This document shows, piece by piece, positions 51,076 to 59,530 of a stretch of DNA of 64,000 nucleotides. The stretch lies in NCBI GenBank assembly GCA_964588285.1, contig CAZPNX010000005.1, positions 40,267 to 104,266 of the forward strand, read 5' to 3'. Origin of the DNA: CAZPNX01 sp964588285. GTDB lineage: Bacteria; Edwardsbacteria; AC1; EtOH8. A program made the translations under genes and the position numbers. The first letter of the stretch is position 1; every line of letters begins with the position of its first letter. The notes beneath the pieces were generated by a model. It saw nothing but the letters and a program-made list of their open reading frames with translations. It had not been told where the DNA came from and searched no databases.

Positions 51076-51744
51076 ATGGCCGAGATCAAGGTCCTGAGGA
51101 ATATCCTAGAAGCCAACCAGCAGGCGGCCGAGGATAACCGGGAGCGGCTTCGGAAGCACGGCATCTTCTGCGTCAATCTGATCGCCTCGCCGGGCGCCGG
51201 CAAGACCTCGATACTGGAGAAGACCATCGCCGGGCTTTGCTACACCTTCCGCTTTGCCTGCATCGAGGGCGACATCACCGGGGAACACGACGCCCGACGC
51301 ATCGCCAGCCTGCGCATCCCGGTGGTCCAGGTGAACACCGAGGGAGGCTGCCACCTGAGCGCCGCCCAGGTGGGCAAGGCCCTGGATGAATTCGGGCTGG
51401 AGAAAATAGACGTTCTGCTCATCGAAAACGTGGGCAACTTGGTCTGTCCGGCCGAGTTCGACCTGGGAGAGCACATGAAGATCGTGGTGCTCTCGGCCCC
51501 GGAGGGGGACGACAAGCCGGCCAAGTACCCAGTGATCTTCTCCGAGGCCGGGGCGGTGCTGGTCAACAAGGCCGACCTGATAGACATCGTCGACTTCAGG
51601 GTGGAGCGGGCGGTGGCCGACATCCGCAAGGTCAACCCGGAGGCGCCCATATTCGAGCTGTCGGCCAAGACCGGACAGGGGTTCATCGAGTGGTTCAACT
51701 GGTTCAAGAAGAAGGCCTTCGAGGCCGGGGGGCACGGCCATTAA
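51076..51744 (+). CDS. hypB: Hydrogenase maturation GTPase HypB
   Basis: 222 residues, SIMIBI-class GTPase for nickel insertion. P-loop NLIASPGAGKTSILEKTI near residue 37, then IEGDITGEHDARRI, NTEGGCHLSAAQV, LLIENVGNLVCPAEFDLG and VLVNKADLID, all family motifs with the conserved Cys/His of the interface metal site. The N-terminal CxxCGC nickel site and the His-rich stretch of some HypB are absent; a short GGHGH ends the protein. Coupled to hypA. The following 125-base gap shows no recognisable gene or terminator. Confidence 0.95.
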   Translation: MAEIKVLRNILEANQQAAEDNRERLRKHGIFCVNLIASPGAGKTSILEKTIAGLCYTFRFACIEGDITGEHDARRIASLRIPVVQVNTEGGCHLSAAQVGKALDEFGLEKIDVLLIENVGNLVCPAEFDLGEHMKIVVLSAPEGDDKPAKYPVIFSEAGAVLVNKADLIDIVDFRVERAVADIRKVNPEAPIFELSAKTGQGFIEWFNWFKKKAFEAGGHGH

Positions 51745-51869
51745 ATGCTGTCAGGTTCCTGCCACCCTGTGTTAGTCCTAATCCCTTGCAGGCTGAAGGG
51801 TGATGGCTATGGTTTATCCCTTAGACAGTGATACAAGGCGGCATCTCGGGATGATATGCCGATCATTCG

Positions 51870-53090
51870 ATGCCAGTTGACGTTTCCATCATCGGCGGCG
51901 GGCCGGCCGGGATGACGGCCGCCATCGCCGCCGCCAGAAATGGGGCCAGGGTGCGGCTCTGGGAGAAGAACCACTCCTTGGGCCGCAAACTTTTAGCCAC
52001 CGGCAACGGCCATTGTAACCTGGCCAATGCCGACCTCTCGCCTGGGCATTTCCACTCGGGGCGGCCGGATGCGGTCGCCTCCGTGCTGGTGGCCTTCGAC
52101 CTGGAGCGCACCCTAAAGCTTTTCCGCGGGGTCGGCATCGTTCTCAGAAGCGACGAGCGCGGAAGATTTTTTCCCATGTCCAACGAGGCGGGATCGGTAC
52201 TGACGGCCCTGGAGTACGAGATGGGGCGGCTGGGCGTGGAGGTCCGCACCCGCTGCGACATCGTGGGAATGGAGCGAAAAGGTCGGGGATTTTTAATTCA
52301 CCAAAGGGGGGAGGGGCACCAAGCTGATAGGGTGATCGTCGCCTGCGGCGGCTGCGCCTCGCCCCAGTTCGGGTCCAACGGATCCGGGTTCGAGCTGGCC
52401 AGGCAACTGGGGCACAAAATAACCGAGCTCCGTCCGGCGCTGGTCCCCTGGGAGATATTTGGAAACTGGTTCCACACCCTGCAGGGGATACGGTGGGACA
52501 TGGAGCTCACTGTTAAAACGTCGGACGGCCGGAAGGCCGTATTTCTTGACGAGGGGCTGTTCACCAAATACGGGTTCTCCGGGCCCCTGGCCCTGCGTTC
52601 CAGCCGGCAGGTGGGCGATGGGATAAAATCCGCCCATTTGAACTTCATGCCTGGAAAAGGTGCCGGGGAGCTGGGGAAGATGCTGGAGGCGCGGAGGGAA
52701 AACCTGAAGGACAGGCCGGCCGGCGTTTTCTTTTCGGGCCTGCTGCCGGAGAAGATCGGAAGGATGTTGGTCCGGGAATCCGGCGTCATGCAGGATAACG
52801 AAGTCGGAACGATGACGGACGCAGAACTGGCGCAGCTGGCAGGCAACATGATCGCCTGGCCGGTCCGGATCAAAGGCCTGCGTCCTTTCAAGGAGGCCCA
52901 GGTGACCGCCGGCGGAGTGGATATGTCCCAGGTTGCGCCGGGGACGCTAGAGTCGAAGCTGGCTCCCGGACTCTTCTTCTGCGGCGAGGTGCTGGACGTG
53001 GACGGAGACAGCGGCGGATACAACCTCCAATGGTGCTGGAGCTCGGGCTGGGCAGCGGGGACGGCCGCGGCCCGATCCCCCACCGATTAG
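51870..53090 (+). CDS. FAD-dependent oxidoreductase, HI0933/YhiN (BaiN-RdsA) family
   Basis: 406 residues. FAD-binding N-terminus VSIIGGGPAGMTAAIAAARN, then the family hallmark SLGRKLLATGNGHCNLAN. VIVACGGCASPQFGSNGSG and GPLALRSSRQ follow, and the C-terminus has the second FAD block GLFFCGEVLDVDGDSGGYNL with QWCWSSGWAAGTAAA. The family is widely conserved with few assigned reactions; some gut members reduce bile-acid intermediates and some enterobacterial members have been linked to rRNA metabolism. The substrate cannot be inferred. Its stop codon lies in a GGAAGCCAGGAA repeat arm. Confidence 0.9.
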   Translation: MPVDVSIIGGGPAGMTAAIAAARNGARVRLWEKNHSLGRKLLATGNGHCNLANADLSPGHFHSGRPDAVASVLVAFDLERTLKLFRGVGIVLRSDERGRFFPMSNEAGSVLTALEYEMGRLGVEVRTRCDIVGMERKGRGFLIHQRGEGHQADRVIVACGGCASPQFGSNGSGFELARQLGHKITELRPALVPWEIFGNWFHTLQGIRWDMELTVKTSDGRKAVFLDEGLFTKYGFSGPLALRSSRQVGDGIKSAHLNFMPGKGAGELGKMLEARRENLKDRPAGVFFSGLLPEKIGRMLVRESGVMQDNEVGTMTDAELAQLAGNMIAWPVRIKGLRPFKEAQVTAGGVDMSQVAPGTLESKLAPGLFFCGEVLDVDGDSGGYNLQWCWSSGWAAGTAAARSPTD

Positions 53091-53114
53091 GAAGCCAGGA
53101 AAGCAGGAATACCA
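53086..53114. repeat. Single arm of the GGAAnCCAGGAA repeat, supplying a stop codon
   Basis: TTAGGAAGCCAGGAAAGCAGG (from 53086) matches the arms at 35918 and 36575. No inverted partner is visible. The TAG stop of the flavoprotein gene lies inside it (53088-53090). Confidence 0.55.
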
Positions 53115-53132
53115 TCAGAAGGAAAAATCGCT

Positions 53133-54977
53133 GTGGCACGTTATTATATCGCTCTATATATAGCAACATATCTTGCAACGAACGCCTGGGCCCAGCCCTC
53201 CATCGACCTGGTCTACCCGCCGGAGGGGCATCAGATGCCGGCAGTGTCGTCATCCTTCATCTTCGGTTCGGTGACCCCGGGCTCGGTGCTCTCGGCCAAC
53301 GGGCGCAAGGTGGAGGTGGAGCCCAACGGCGCCTTCATGGCCCAGATTCCTTTCGAGGAGGGCGACTTCACCATCAGGCTGGAGGCAGCCAACGCCAAGG
53401 GCAAAAAATTGCTGGAGCGGAAGGTCTCAGTGGCCCGCTCCAAGACCCTGATTTCGTCGGCCGGACTGACCATAGTGCCGGGGACGATATCCCCGTCGCG
53501 GGAATTGTCGCTGCTTCCGGGCGACAGGATATATGTTTCGTTCAGAGGCACCCCCCGCCGGAAGGCCAGCTTCAGGATCGGACAGGGCTGCGGCCAGATG
53601 ATGGCCGAACAGGCGGCGGCGGCGGAAAGGGACGAACGGCTGGACGCCTTCGGCCAAGGCGAACCGGCCACTATGGTTTTGCCCGGTTGGTACGTCGGCT
53701 CCTGCTTAGTGCCCCAAGAGATCGAACTCAAATCGGAGCGGATTTACTGTTGCCTGATAGACTCTTTGGGCAACGAGGCGGTGGATTCCACCATGCCCCT
53801 GATATCCGGCTGGCCCCAAAACCTTCAGACCGTTGGCCGGACAGTGGACACGGTCACCATCCTCAAGACCGGACCCGACCTGGGTTATGAGATATTTCTG
53901 CCGCCGGGAATCAGTTTGCTTCTGACCGGCAAAGACAAGGAACATTACCGGGTGCGTCTGGATGAGGCCAAGGAGGCCTGGGTAAAGCAGTCTTCGGTCG
54001 CCATGATGCCTTCCGGCACTGTACTGTCGCCGGCCAACGCGGCCCTGGCCAAGGTGGAACGAAAAATGCGCCAGTCGGTGGTCAATATCACCCTCAGCCG
54101 GCCGGCGCCATTTCGCATCGAGCAGTCCGGAGACGCCCGGAAGCTGAGGGTTTGGCTCTATCATACTCGGGCCGATTTGGACTGGTTGCGCTACCAACCC
54201 AACGATCCCTTGATAGCCCATATCGGATGGAGCCAGCCCACCACCGAGACTGCAGCCATCGATATAGAGCTGTCGGAGCCGCTATGGGGATACAGCCCCG
54301 AGTATCGCGGCAACGTCCTTTCCCTAGCCATCAGGCAGAGGCCGCGCATCAACAGCCGGCGGCCGTTCCAGAACCTGAGGATAGCGGTGGACGCCGGGCA
54401 CTCGCCGGACAACGGGGCGGTGGGGCCGCTTAGGACACTGGAGAAGGACGTCAACTGGCAGACGGCCCAGCGGCTGGGCAGAAAGCTGGAATCGCTGGGC
54501 GCCAAGGTTTACTACCCCAGGGAGGGAAATGAAGAGGTGGGTATCTATCAAAGGCCCCGAAAAGCAGCGGCCTGGAAGGCCGACCTGCTGGTCAGCATTC
54601 ACCATAACGCCTCGCCCGACGGGGCCAATCCCCTTAAAAACAGCGGCTTTTCCACCTACTTCTATCATCCCCACAGCCGGGAGCTGGCCCGGGCGGTTCA
54701 CCGCCGCTTCCAAAAGACATTGAAGCTGCCGGACCACGGGTTTTTCCACGGAAACCTGGTGCTTTGCCGGGAACCCGCCATGCCCTCATTTCTGGTGGAG
54801 CCGGCCTTCATCATCGTGCCCAAGCAGGAGGCCCTGATACGCAGCGCCGCTTTCCAGGAGAAAGTGGCGGCGGCCATAGTGGACGGGATGAAGAGCTTTT
54901 TGTTGTCCGAGCACGCCGAGGATTTGCCCGAAGAGGCCGAGCCGGATTCGGTGGCGGGGGAGCAGGTTGAGCAGTGA
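53133..54977 (+). CDS. Secreted N-acetylmuramoyl-L-alanine amidase (Amidase_3) with large N-terminal region
   Basis: 614 residues, GTG start with AAGGA eight bases upstream. Signal peptide (ARYYIALYIATYLATNAWA). Residues 25-400 are beta-rich and include an Ig-like part (IDLVYPPEGHQMPAVSSSFI) and an AMIN-like or SH3-like region near 300-395. The Amidase_3 domain starts near 405: RIAVDAGHSPDNGAVGPL (zinc His), then LEKDVNWQTAQRLGRKLESL with the Glu ligand, LLVSIHHNASPDG (His), and SFLVEPAFIIVPKQEAL (catalytic Glu). It cleaves the amide bond between MurNAc and the stem peptide, most likely in cell separation. The acidic C-terminal tail is short. Confidence 0.88.
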   Translation: MARYYIALYIATYLATNAWAQPSIDLVYPPEGHQMPAVSSSFIFGSVTPGSVLSANGRKVEVEPNGAFMAQIPFEEGDFTIRLEAANAKGKKLLERKVSVARSKTLISSAGLTIVPGTISPSRELSLLPGDRIYVSFRGTPRRKASFRIGQGCGQMMAEQAAAAERDERLDAFGQGEPATMVLPGWYVGSCLVPQEIELKSERIYCCLIDSLGNEAVDSTMPLISGWPQNLQTVGRTVDTVTILKTGPDLGYEIFLPPGISLLLTGKDKEHYRVRLDEAKEAWVKQSSVAMMPSGTVLSPANAALAKVERKMRQSVVNITLSRPAPFRIEQSGDARKLRVWLYHTRADLDWLRYQPNDPLIAHIGWSQPTTETAAIDIELSEPLWGYSPEYRGNVLSLAIRQRPRINSRRPFQNLRIAVDAGHSPDNGAVGPLRTLEKDVNWQTAQRLGRKLESLGAKVYYPREGNEEVGIYQRPRKAAAWKADLLVSIHHNASPDGANPLKNSGFSTYFYHPHSRELARAVHRRFQKTLKLPDHGFFHGNLVLCREPAMPSFLVEPAFIIVPKQEALIRSAAFQEKVAAAIVDGMKSFLLSEHAEDLPEEAEPDSVAGEQVEQ

Positions 54978-54985
54978 ACAGGATA

Positions 54986-55035
54986 CCTAACCCCTGGCCC
55001 CTTCCCTCGAGGGAAGGGGAAAGAAAGGAGTTAGG
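54986..55035. repeat. Nested palindrome CCTAAC...CCCCTTCCCTCGAGGGAAGGGG...GTTAGG
   Basis: The 22-bp core (54998-55019) is a perfect palindrome; CCTAAC (54986-54991) and GTTAGG (55030-55035) form an outer pair. It lies in the gap between the amidase and rarA. Just beyond, 55045-55085 (CCTGTGCTGAGCAAAGCCGAAGCACCC) resembles another class of dispersed repeat of the form CTGAGC.AAG.CGAAG. No promoter for rarA is obvious. Confidence 0.6.
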
Positions 55036-55131
55036 TCAATCATCCCCCGGACCTGTGCTGAGCAAAGCCGAAGCACCCCTATCGAGGGCTTCCCATCTAG
55101 GGTCGCCTCCGATCCATGAAAAAGATCGGTT

Positions 55132-56433
55132 ATGAGTAATCAGACTGATATCTTTCCAGGCGACCAGCCCAAAGGCGTCCCGGCGCCTTTGGCCGACCGC
55201 ATGCGGCCGAAAACGCTGGATCAGGTGGTGGGCCAGGAGCATCTTATCGGGCCGGGCAAGGTGATGAGAAAGATTCTGGAATCAGGCGAGGTGCCGTCCA
55301 TCATCTTCTGGGGGCCGCCGGGCTCGGGCAAGACCACCCTGGCCCGGGTGATCGCCGGCTCCATCGACGCCCAGTTTCTGGAGTTCTCGGCCGTGGTTTC
55401 GGGCATCAAGGAGATCAAGGAGGTCATCAAACAAGCCGAGCAGGCCAGGGCGGCCAGGGGCCGGCGCACCATCCTCTTTGTGGACGAGATACACCGCTTC
55501 AACAAGTCCCAACAGGACGCTTTTCTGCCGCATGTGGAGCGCGGCACCATCATCCTCATCGGCGCCACCACCGAAAACCCGTCGTTCGAGGTCATCTCGG
55601 CCCTTCTGTCCCGCTCCAAGGTCCTCATCCTCAAGGGGCTGGGCGAGGAGGACATACTATCAATTCTACAGAGGGCAGTTAACAATGACCAATACCTGAG
55701 TTCATTGAGACTGGATATCGAGCATAAGGCCCTGGAGTTCATCGCCCAGGCATCCTACGGCGACGCCCGCGCCGCCCTCAACGCTTTAGAGCTGGCGGTT
55801 AACACGGTCAAGACGGATCAGAACGGCGCCAGGAAGATCGGGCTGTCCGACGCCGAAGAGGCCATGCAGCGCAAGTCGCTGCTCTACGACAAGGCCGGGG
55901 AGGAGCACTATAACCTGATCTCGGCGCTGCACAAGTCCCTGCGCGACTCCGACCCGGACGCAAGCCTCTATTGGCTGGGCCGGATGCTGGCCTCGGGCGA
56001 GGATCCGCTCTATGTCGCCCGGCGTATGATCCGCTTCGCGGCCGAGGACATCGGCCTGGCCGATCCCAACGCCCTTTTAATCGCCAACCAGGCCAAGGAG
56101 ACCTACCATTTTCTGGGCAGCCCCGAGGGAGAACTGGCCCTGGCCGAAGCCTGTCTCTATCTGGCCCTGGCGCCCAAGAGCAACTCAGTCTATAAAGCCT
56201 ACGGCGCGGTGCAGAGGGAGATAGAGCGCACCGGGTCGCTCCCGGTGCCGCTGGTGATCCGCAACGCGGTCACCAAGCTCATGAAGGAGGTAGGCTACGG
56301 CTCGGGCTACAAGTACGCCCACGAGTTCCCGGACGCCGAGGTGGACCAGCAGCACCTGCCGGACGAGATCAAGGACAGAAAGTTCTATCAGCCGACCGAC
56401 CGTGGGTGGGAGGGGAAAAAGCGCAAGAATTGA
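55132..56433 (+). CDS. rarA: Replication-associated recombination protein A (MgsA/RarA)
   Basis: 433-residue AAA+ ATPase related to clamp-loader subunits and human WRNIP1, acting at stalled replication forks. PLADRMRPKTLDQVVGQEHL at the start, Walker A FWGPPGSGKTTLARV, Walker B LFVDEIHRFNKSQQDAF, sensor IGATTENPSFEVISALLSR, and the C-terminal tetramerisation part with DKAGEEHYNLISALHKSLR, DPDASLYWLGRML and PEGELALAEACLYLALAPKS. Full length and canonical. The 201 bases downstream hold the promoter of the fmdB operon. Confidence 0.95.
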   Translation: MSNQTDIFPGDQPKGVPAPLADRMRPKTLDQVVGQEHLIGPGKVMRKILESGEVPSIIFWGPPGSGKTTLARVIAGSIDAQFLEFSAVVSGIKEIKEVIKQAEQARAARGRRTILFVDEIHRFNKSQQDAFLPHVERGTIILIGATTENPSFEVISALLSRSKVLILKGLGEEDILSILQRAVNNDQYLSSLRLDIEHKALEFIAQASYGDARAALNALELAVNTVKTDQNGARKIGLSDAEEAMQRKSLLYDKAGEEHYNLISALHKSLRDSDPDASLYWLGRMLASGEDPLYVARRMIRFAAEDIGLADPNALLIANQAKETYHFLGSPEGELALAEACLYLALAPKSNSVYKAYGAVQREIERTGSLPVPLVIRNAVTKLMKEVGYGSGYKYAHEFPDAEVDQQHLPDEIKDRKFYQPTDRGWEGKKRKN

Positions 56434-56482
56434 AACACTTGGATTTACTGTGAGGATTTTTCTTGCGATTACCGTCCTAATC

Positions 56483-56511
56483 TTGACATTTCAACGGCTT
56501 GGTAGTATACT
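56483..56511 (+). promoter_or_regulatory. Near-consensus promoter of the fmdB operon
   Basis: TTGACA (56483-56488), 17 bases, TATACT (56506-56511). The leader to the fmdB start is about 117 bases, AT-rich, with no clear hairpin. It should drive fmdB and the outer-membrane protein genes that follow without gaps. Confidence 0.75.
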
Positions 56512-56634
56512 TAACATGAGTTATAGCCGTGTTAAATAATTGAGTGACCATTTTCAAACCCCATAACATCAAAAGAAGATTCAGCTTACGCTCCAGTGTA
56601 AAGTTTGAGGCTAAACCATTGAAATTTTAAGAAA

Positions 56635-56955
56635 ATGCCCACCTACGACTACCAGTGCACCAAGTGCGGCCACCGGTTCGAGCTTTTCCAGTCCATCAAA
56701 GCCGAGCCGGCCAAGGCCTGCCCCATCTGCCAGGGCCCGGTGGATCGCCTGCTGGGCACGGGCGGTGGCATGATCTTCAAGGGATCAGGGTTCTACATAA
56801 CCGACTACCGCAGCAAAAGCTACACCGAGAAGGCCAAGCAGGAAACCAGCGCCATATCCAGCGGAGGGGAAGCCAAAGCCACAACAAAGTCCGAGCCCAA
56901 GAGCGAGGCCAAAACACCAAACAAAACCGCCACCTCAAGCGGAGGTTCGACATGA
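56635..56955 (+). CDS. FmdB-family zinc-ribbon protein
   Basis: 106 residues. The N-terminus MPTYDYQCTKCGHRFELFQS with CPICQGPV forms a CxxC...CxxC zinc ribbon, and GGGMIFKGSGFYITDYRSKS is the FmdB family continuation. The last 40 residues are Lys/Ser/Thr/Glu-rich and disordered. FmdB proteins were named as putative regulators of formamidase; their general role is unclear. The stop overlaps the next start (ATGA). Confidence 0.92.
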   Translation: MPTYDYQCTKCGHRFELFQSIKAEPAKACPICQGPVDRLLGTGGGMIFKGSGFYITDYRSKSYTEKAKQETSAISSGGEAKATTKSEPKSEAKTPNKTATSSGGST

Positions 56956-57392
56956 GGCATCTTCTCTGTCTCCTGCCGATACTGGCCCTGGCCGCCAGCC
57001 TGTTGGCCGCCCAGGAGCCGGTGATTCCCACCGGAAGCTATAACAGCCTGAACGGGCTGTACTCCGGGCTTCTGGACCCCAGCCGGGTGACCATGAGCCA
57101 GAGCTTGTCCATGAGCTACTCCACTTGGGGGAAGACCGGCCTGTTCTCCAACCTCTATTCCAACCGCATCAACTACCGCATAAGCGACAAGCTGGACCTG
57201 GACCTGAACCTGGCGGTACGCTTCACCCCGCAGCAGCTGAACGACCGGGCGCTGTTCCAGCAGGGCCGGGCCAGGGAAAGCCTGTTCCTCCCGTCATTCG
57301 GCCTGCGATACCGGCCGGCCAGCGGGGTGCTCCTGGAGTTTCAATACCAGCAGGTCGATCCCCTGGCCCCCCAGCGCTACTGGGGTTGGTGA
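56952..57392 (+). CDS. Exported protein, probable small outer-membrane component
   Basis: 146 residues from the ATG overlapping the fmdB stop. Signal peptide MRHLLCLLPILALAASLLAA. The mature part starts EPVIPTGSYNSLNGLYSGLL and continues with amphipathic alternating strands (SQSLSMSYSTWG, RINYRISDKLDLDLNLAVRF, LLEFQYQQV), suggesting a small beta-barrel or beta-sandwich. No family recognised. The gene ends GW-TGA, and the next gene starts on the last base of that stop, so it is coexpressed with the PorV-like protein. Periplasmic or outer-membrane location is inferred. Confidence 0.75.
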   Translation: MRHLLCLLPILALAASLLAAQEPVIPTGSYNSLNGLYSGLLDPSRVTMSQSLSMSYSTWGKTGLFSNLYSNRINYRISDKLDLDLNLAVRFTPQQLNDRALFQQGRARESLFLPSFGLRYRPASGVLLEFQYQQVDPLAPQRYWGW

Positions 57393-58315
57393 TGCGGTAT
57401 TTTACAATTTCGCTGACAATGGCCTCGGTCCTGGCCGTAAGCGCGGCCGCCGGGGTCCATCCCCGGGCCGGCACCACCTCCATGGCCTTTCTCAAGATCG
57501 GGGCCGGCGCCAGATACACGGCTTTGGGAGATGCCGGGGCCGCCCTGGCCGACGACGCCTTCGCCTGCTTCTGGAATCCGGCCCGGCTTTCCGAGATGTA
57601 CGGGAAACATTCCGTCTGCTTCCAGCACAATTCCTGGATAGCGGGCACCTCGGTGGACGAGGCCTACTATGCCCTGTGTTGGGGAAAGCACCGATTCGGC
57701 CTGTCCTCCCGGCTGCTGGCCACCGACGACATCCCCATGCGGGGCGAGATTCCCAGCGATCAACCCGTTGCCTATTTCCGGGCCTACGATTTCTTTGCCG
57801 GGTTTTCCTATGCCTTCGTCCCCAACCGCCATCTTTCGGCCGGGATTTCCTACCGCCGGCTCTACGAAAAGATCTATCTGGAGGCGGCCTACGGCCATAG
57901 CCTTCAGGCCGGCCTGAACCTCAACCTTATCGATCCCGAAGTCTCAATAACGGCCAATGCCGACAATGTGGGCACCCGCATCAACTACAGCGGGGCCTAT
58001 TACTACAAACAGCCCACCTCTTTCAGCCTGGGGGTCTCGTGGCGGCTTCCCTGGGAATACCAGCAGATCCGGTCTCAGGCAGCAGCGGCGGCCGCCAAGT
58101 CCATCGACGACAGCTGGCAGGGCCGGCTGGGGGCCGAGCTGGTGTGGCGGGGGATGCTGGCCCTGCGCCTGGGCTACAAGTCGGGCCACAGCACCGAGGG
58201 CTTGACCGCCGGCACCGGACTGGCCTGGCGCCAATACAAGTTCGATTATGCCTTCGTTCCCCACCGCTACGATCTGGGGACCAGCCACCGCTTCTCTTTG
58301 GGTCTGGGGTTTTAA
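57392..58315 (+). CDS. PorV/PorQ-like (UPF0164) outer-membrane protein
   Basis: 307 residues from ATG 57392, with signal peptide (FTISLTMASVLAVSAAAG). The mature start AGTTSMAFLKIGAGARYTAL followed by GDAGAALADDAFACFWNPAR is the hallmark of the PorV/PorQ/UPF0164 family of FadL-like barrels. Later strands (FGLSSRLLATDDIPMRGEIP, HLSAGISYRRLYEKIYLEA) and a C-terminal YDLGTSHRFSLGLGF end the barrel with an aromatic residue. In Bacteroidetes PorV shuttles type IX cargo to the attachment complex; here it fits the sorting tails on three secreted proteins. UPF0164 proteins also occur outside type IX secretors, so the role is not proven. Confidence 0.85.
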   Translation: MRYFTISLTMASVLAVSAAAGVHPRAGTTSMAFLKIGAGARYTALGDAGAALADDAFACFWNPARLSEMYGKHSVCFQHNSWIAGTSVDEAYYALCWGKHRFGLSSRLLATDDIPMRGEIPSDQPVAYFRAYDFFAGFSYAFVPNRHLSAGISYRRLYEKIYLEAAYGHSLQAGLNLNLIDPEVSITANADNVGTRINYSGAYYYKQPTSFSLGVSWRLPWEYQQIRSQAAAAAAKSIDDSWQGRLGAELVWRGMLALRLGYKSGHSTEGLTAGTGLAWRQYKFDYAFVPHRYDLGTSHRFSLGLGF

Positions 58316-58371
58316 GCGAGGGACCTTTCGCCACGGATTTTTGCAGACTATCCTTTGGCCTGTTGCTGGCC

Positions 58372-58695
58372 ATGCCGCTGGCGGCTTTTATCTCCCCGGC
58401 CGCGGCCCAGGAAACCACGGTCCGGACCAGCGACTCCTGGCTGGCACGGGATAAGGCCTCGCATCTGGCCATCAGCTGTTCCCTGGTAGGCTTCGGCTAC
58501 CATCTGGCCAGATTCGAGGGCGGTGAGGAAAGGGGGCGGGCCCGGGCGGCCAGCGTCAGTTTGGCTTTGGGGTTGGGAATAATCAAGGAGTTTTGTGACC
58601 AGGGGCGGCCTTCCGGCCGCTTCAGTTATAAAGACCTGGTTTTCGATCTGGCCGGAGCCGGATTGGGCCTGATGATATTTACTACAAATAAATAG
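58372..58695 (+). CDS. Small exported YfiM/VanZ-like protein, start uncertain
   Basis: About 107 residues from ATG 58372, but the start is uncertain: the signal-like segment RLSFGLLLAMPLAAFISPAA reads through this ATG, and no ATG or GTG is available just upstream (a TTG at 58363 is possible). The conserved part is DKASHLAISCSLVGFGYHLA, then SLALGLGIIKEFCDQGRPSG and FSYKDLVFDLAGAGLGLMI: a DK.SH motif and a KE..D..... S..D...D..G pattern with two membrane helices. This resembles the YfiM/DUF2279 or VanZ-like group. Function unknown; same operon as the PorV-like gene. Confidence 0.55.
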   Translation: MPLAAFISPAAAQETTVRTSDSWLARDKASHLAISCSLVGFGYHLARFEGGEERGRARAASVSLALGLGIIKEFCDQGRPSGRFSYKDLVFDLAGAGLGLMIFTTNK

Positions 58696-58702
58696 CTATA
58701 AG

Positions 58703-59449
58703 ATGGGGCTGGAGGGCAACCTCAAGGACTTCGACCTCTCGGACATCCTGCAGCTGATCCACATGGGCAAGAAGACCGGGGCGCTGGAGGTGGTGACTGA
58801 GAGCGAGTCCGGGGTTATATTTTTCCATGAAGGCGGGGCGGTCCACGCGGTGGCCCAGGACCTGTCCGGGGATGAGGCCGTCAACCGCATTCTTCGCTGG
58901 AGGCAGGGGCATTTCGTCTTTAAGCCGGATGCCGCCACCACCTATAAGAGCATCAAGACTCCCCTGCAGCACCTGGTGCTGGACGCCGCCCGCCAGATAG
59001 ACGAATGGACGGACATCCAGAAGCTGATCCCCAATCTGGAGCTGGTGCCGGCCATTGAGGAGAACCCCTCGGCCGGGACCGAGGATATCAAGCTGCAGCC
59101 CAACGAGTGGCGGGTGTTGGCCATGGTTGACGGGACCAAGAACATCCGAGAGATCATCCGCGACGGCCACATGGGGGACTTTGAGACCTGCAAGATCCTT
59201 TACGGACTGATCTCCTCGGGCCTGCTTAAGGCCACCCAGCCGCCCAAGCCGCCGCCGGAAGAAGTCCGGCCGTCTCCGGCATCAACCCCGCCGCCGACTC
59301 CGCCGGCCTCATCCCAGGCCGCTGGATCAAGCTCGGGGCAGGCCCCTCGACCAAGCTCGGGACAAGCCCCTCGACCAGGCTTGGGTCAAGCCAAGCCCGA
59401 GCCCGAAAAGAAGGGCCTGATGGGCGGGCTTTTCGGAAAGAAGAAGTGA
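58703..59449 (+). CDS. DUF4388 (PATAN) domain protein
   Basis: 248 residues. The N-terminal 100 residues form a DUF4388/PATAN domain: GLEGNLKDFDLSDILQLIHM, GKKTGALEVVTESESGVIFF and the HEGGAVHAVAQDLSG segment. A second helical part (QPNEWRVLAMVDGTKNIREI, about 130-180) is a winged-helix-like DUF4388 companion. PATAN domains in other bacteria receive signals from response regulators or control polarity and motility. Residues 190-240 are a Pro/Ser/Gly linker containing imperfect repeats SSGQAPRP encoded by a nucleotide repeat. Adjacent to the outer-membrane genes, but the partner is unknown. Confidence 0.85.
   Translation: MGLEGNLKDFDLSDILQLIHMGKKTGALEVVTESESGVIFFHEGGAVHAVAQDLSGDEAVNRILRWRQGHFVFKPDAATTYKSIKTPLQHLVLDAARQIDEWTDIQKLIPNLELVPAIEENPSAGTEDIKLQPNEWRVLAMVDGTKNIREIIRDGHMGDFETCKILYGLISSGLLKATQPPKPPPEEVRPSPASTPPPTPPASSQAAGSSSGQAPRPSSGQAPRPGLGQAKPEPEKKGLMGGLFGKKK
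59333..59395. repeat. Tandem CAAGCTCGGG(G/A)CA...CCCCTCGAC repeat inside the PATAN gene
   Basis: Roughly three 21-base units (CAAGCTCGGGGCAGGCCCCT, then CGACCAAGCTCGGGACAAG, then CGACCAGGCTTGGGTCAAG) run in tandem in frame and encode SSGQAPRP-like repeats. The unit resembles the dispersed GCTTGTC...TCGA repeat class, suggesting a repeat expanded inside coding sequence. Confidence 0.6.
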
Positions 59450-59530
59450 TACCGGAGCTTGGGGCTTCGGTATTTTCGCATGACGGTCCCTATGGAACAC
59501 GGACAACACAGACAGGACGGATACACACCG

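Noticed and set aside
51745..51869. Riboswitch in the gap before the flavoprotein
   Set aside because: No conserved FMN, cobalamin or other riboswitch core could be recognised in the 125 bases.
55036..55131. Possible small RNA or tRNA upstream of rarA
   Set aside because: The inverted repeats do not form a cloverleaf and look like dispersed repeats; no conserved RNA core was seen.
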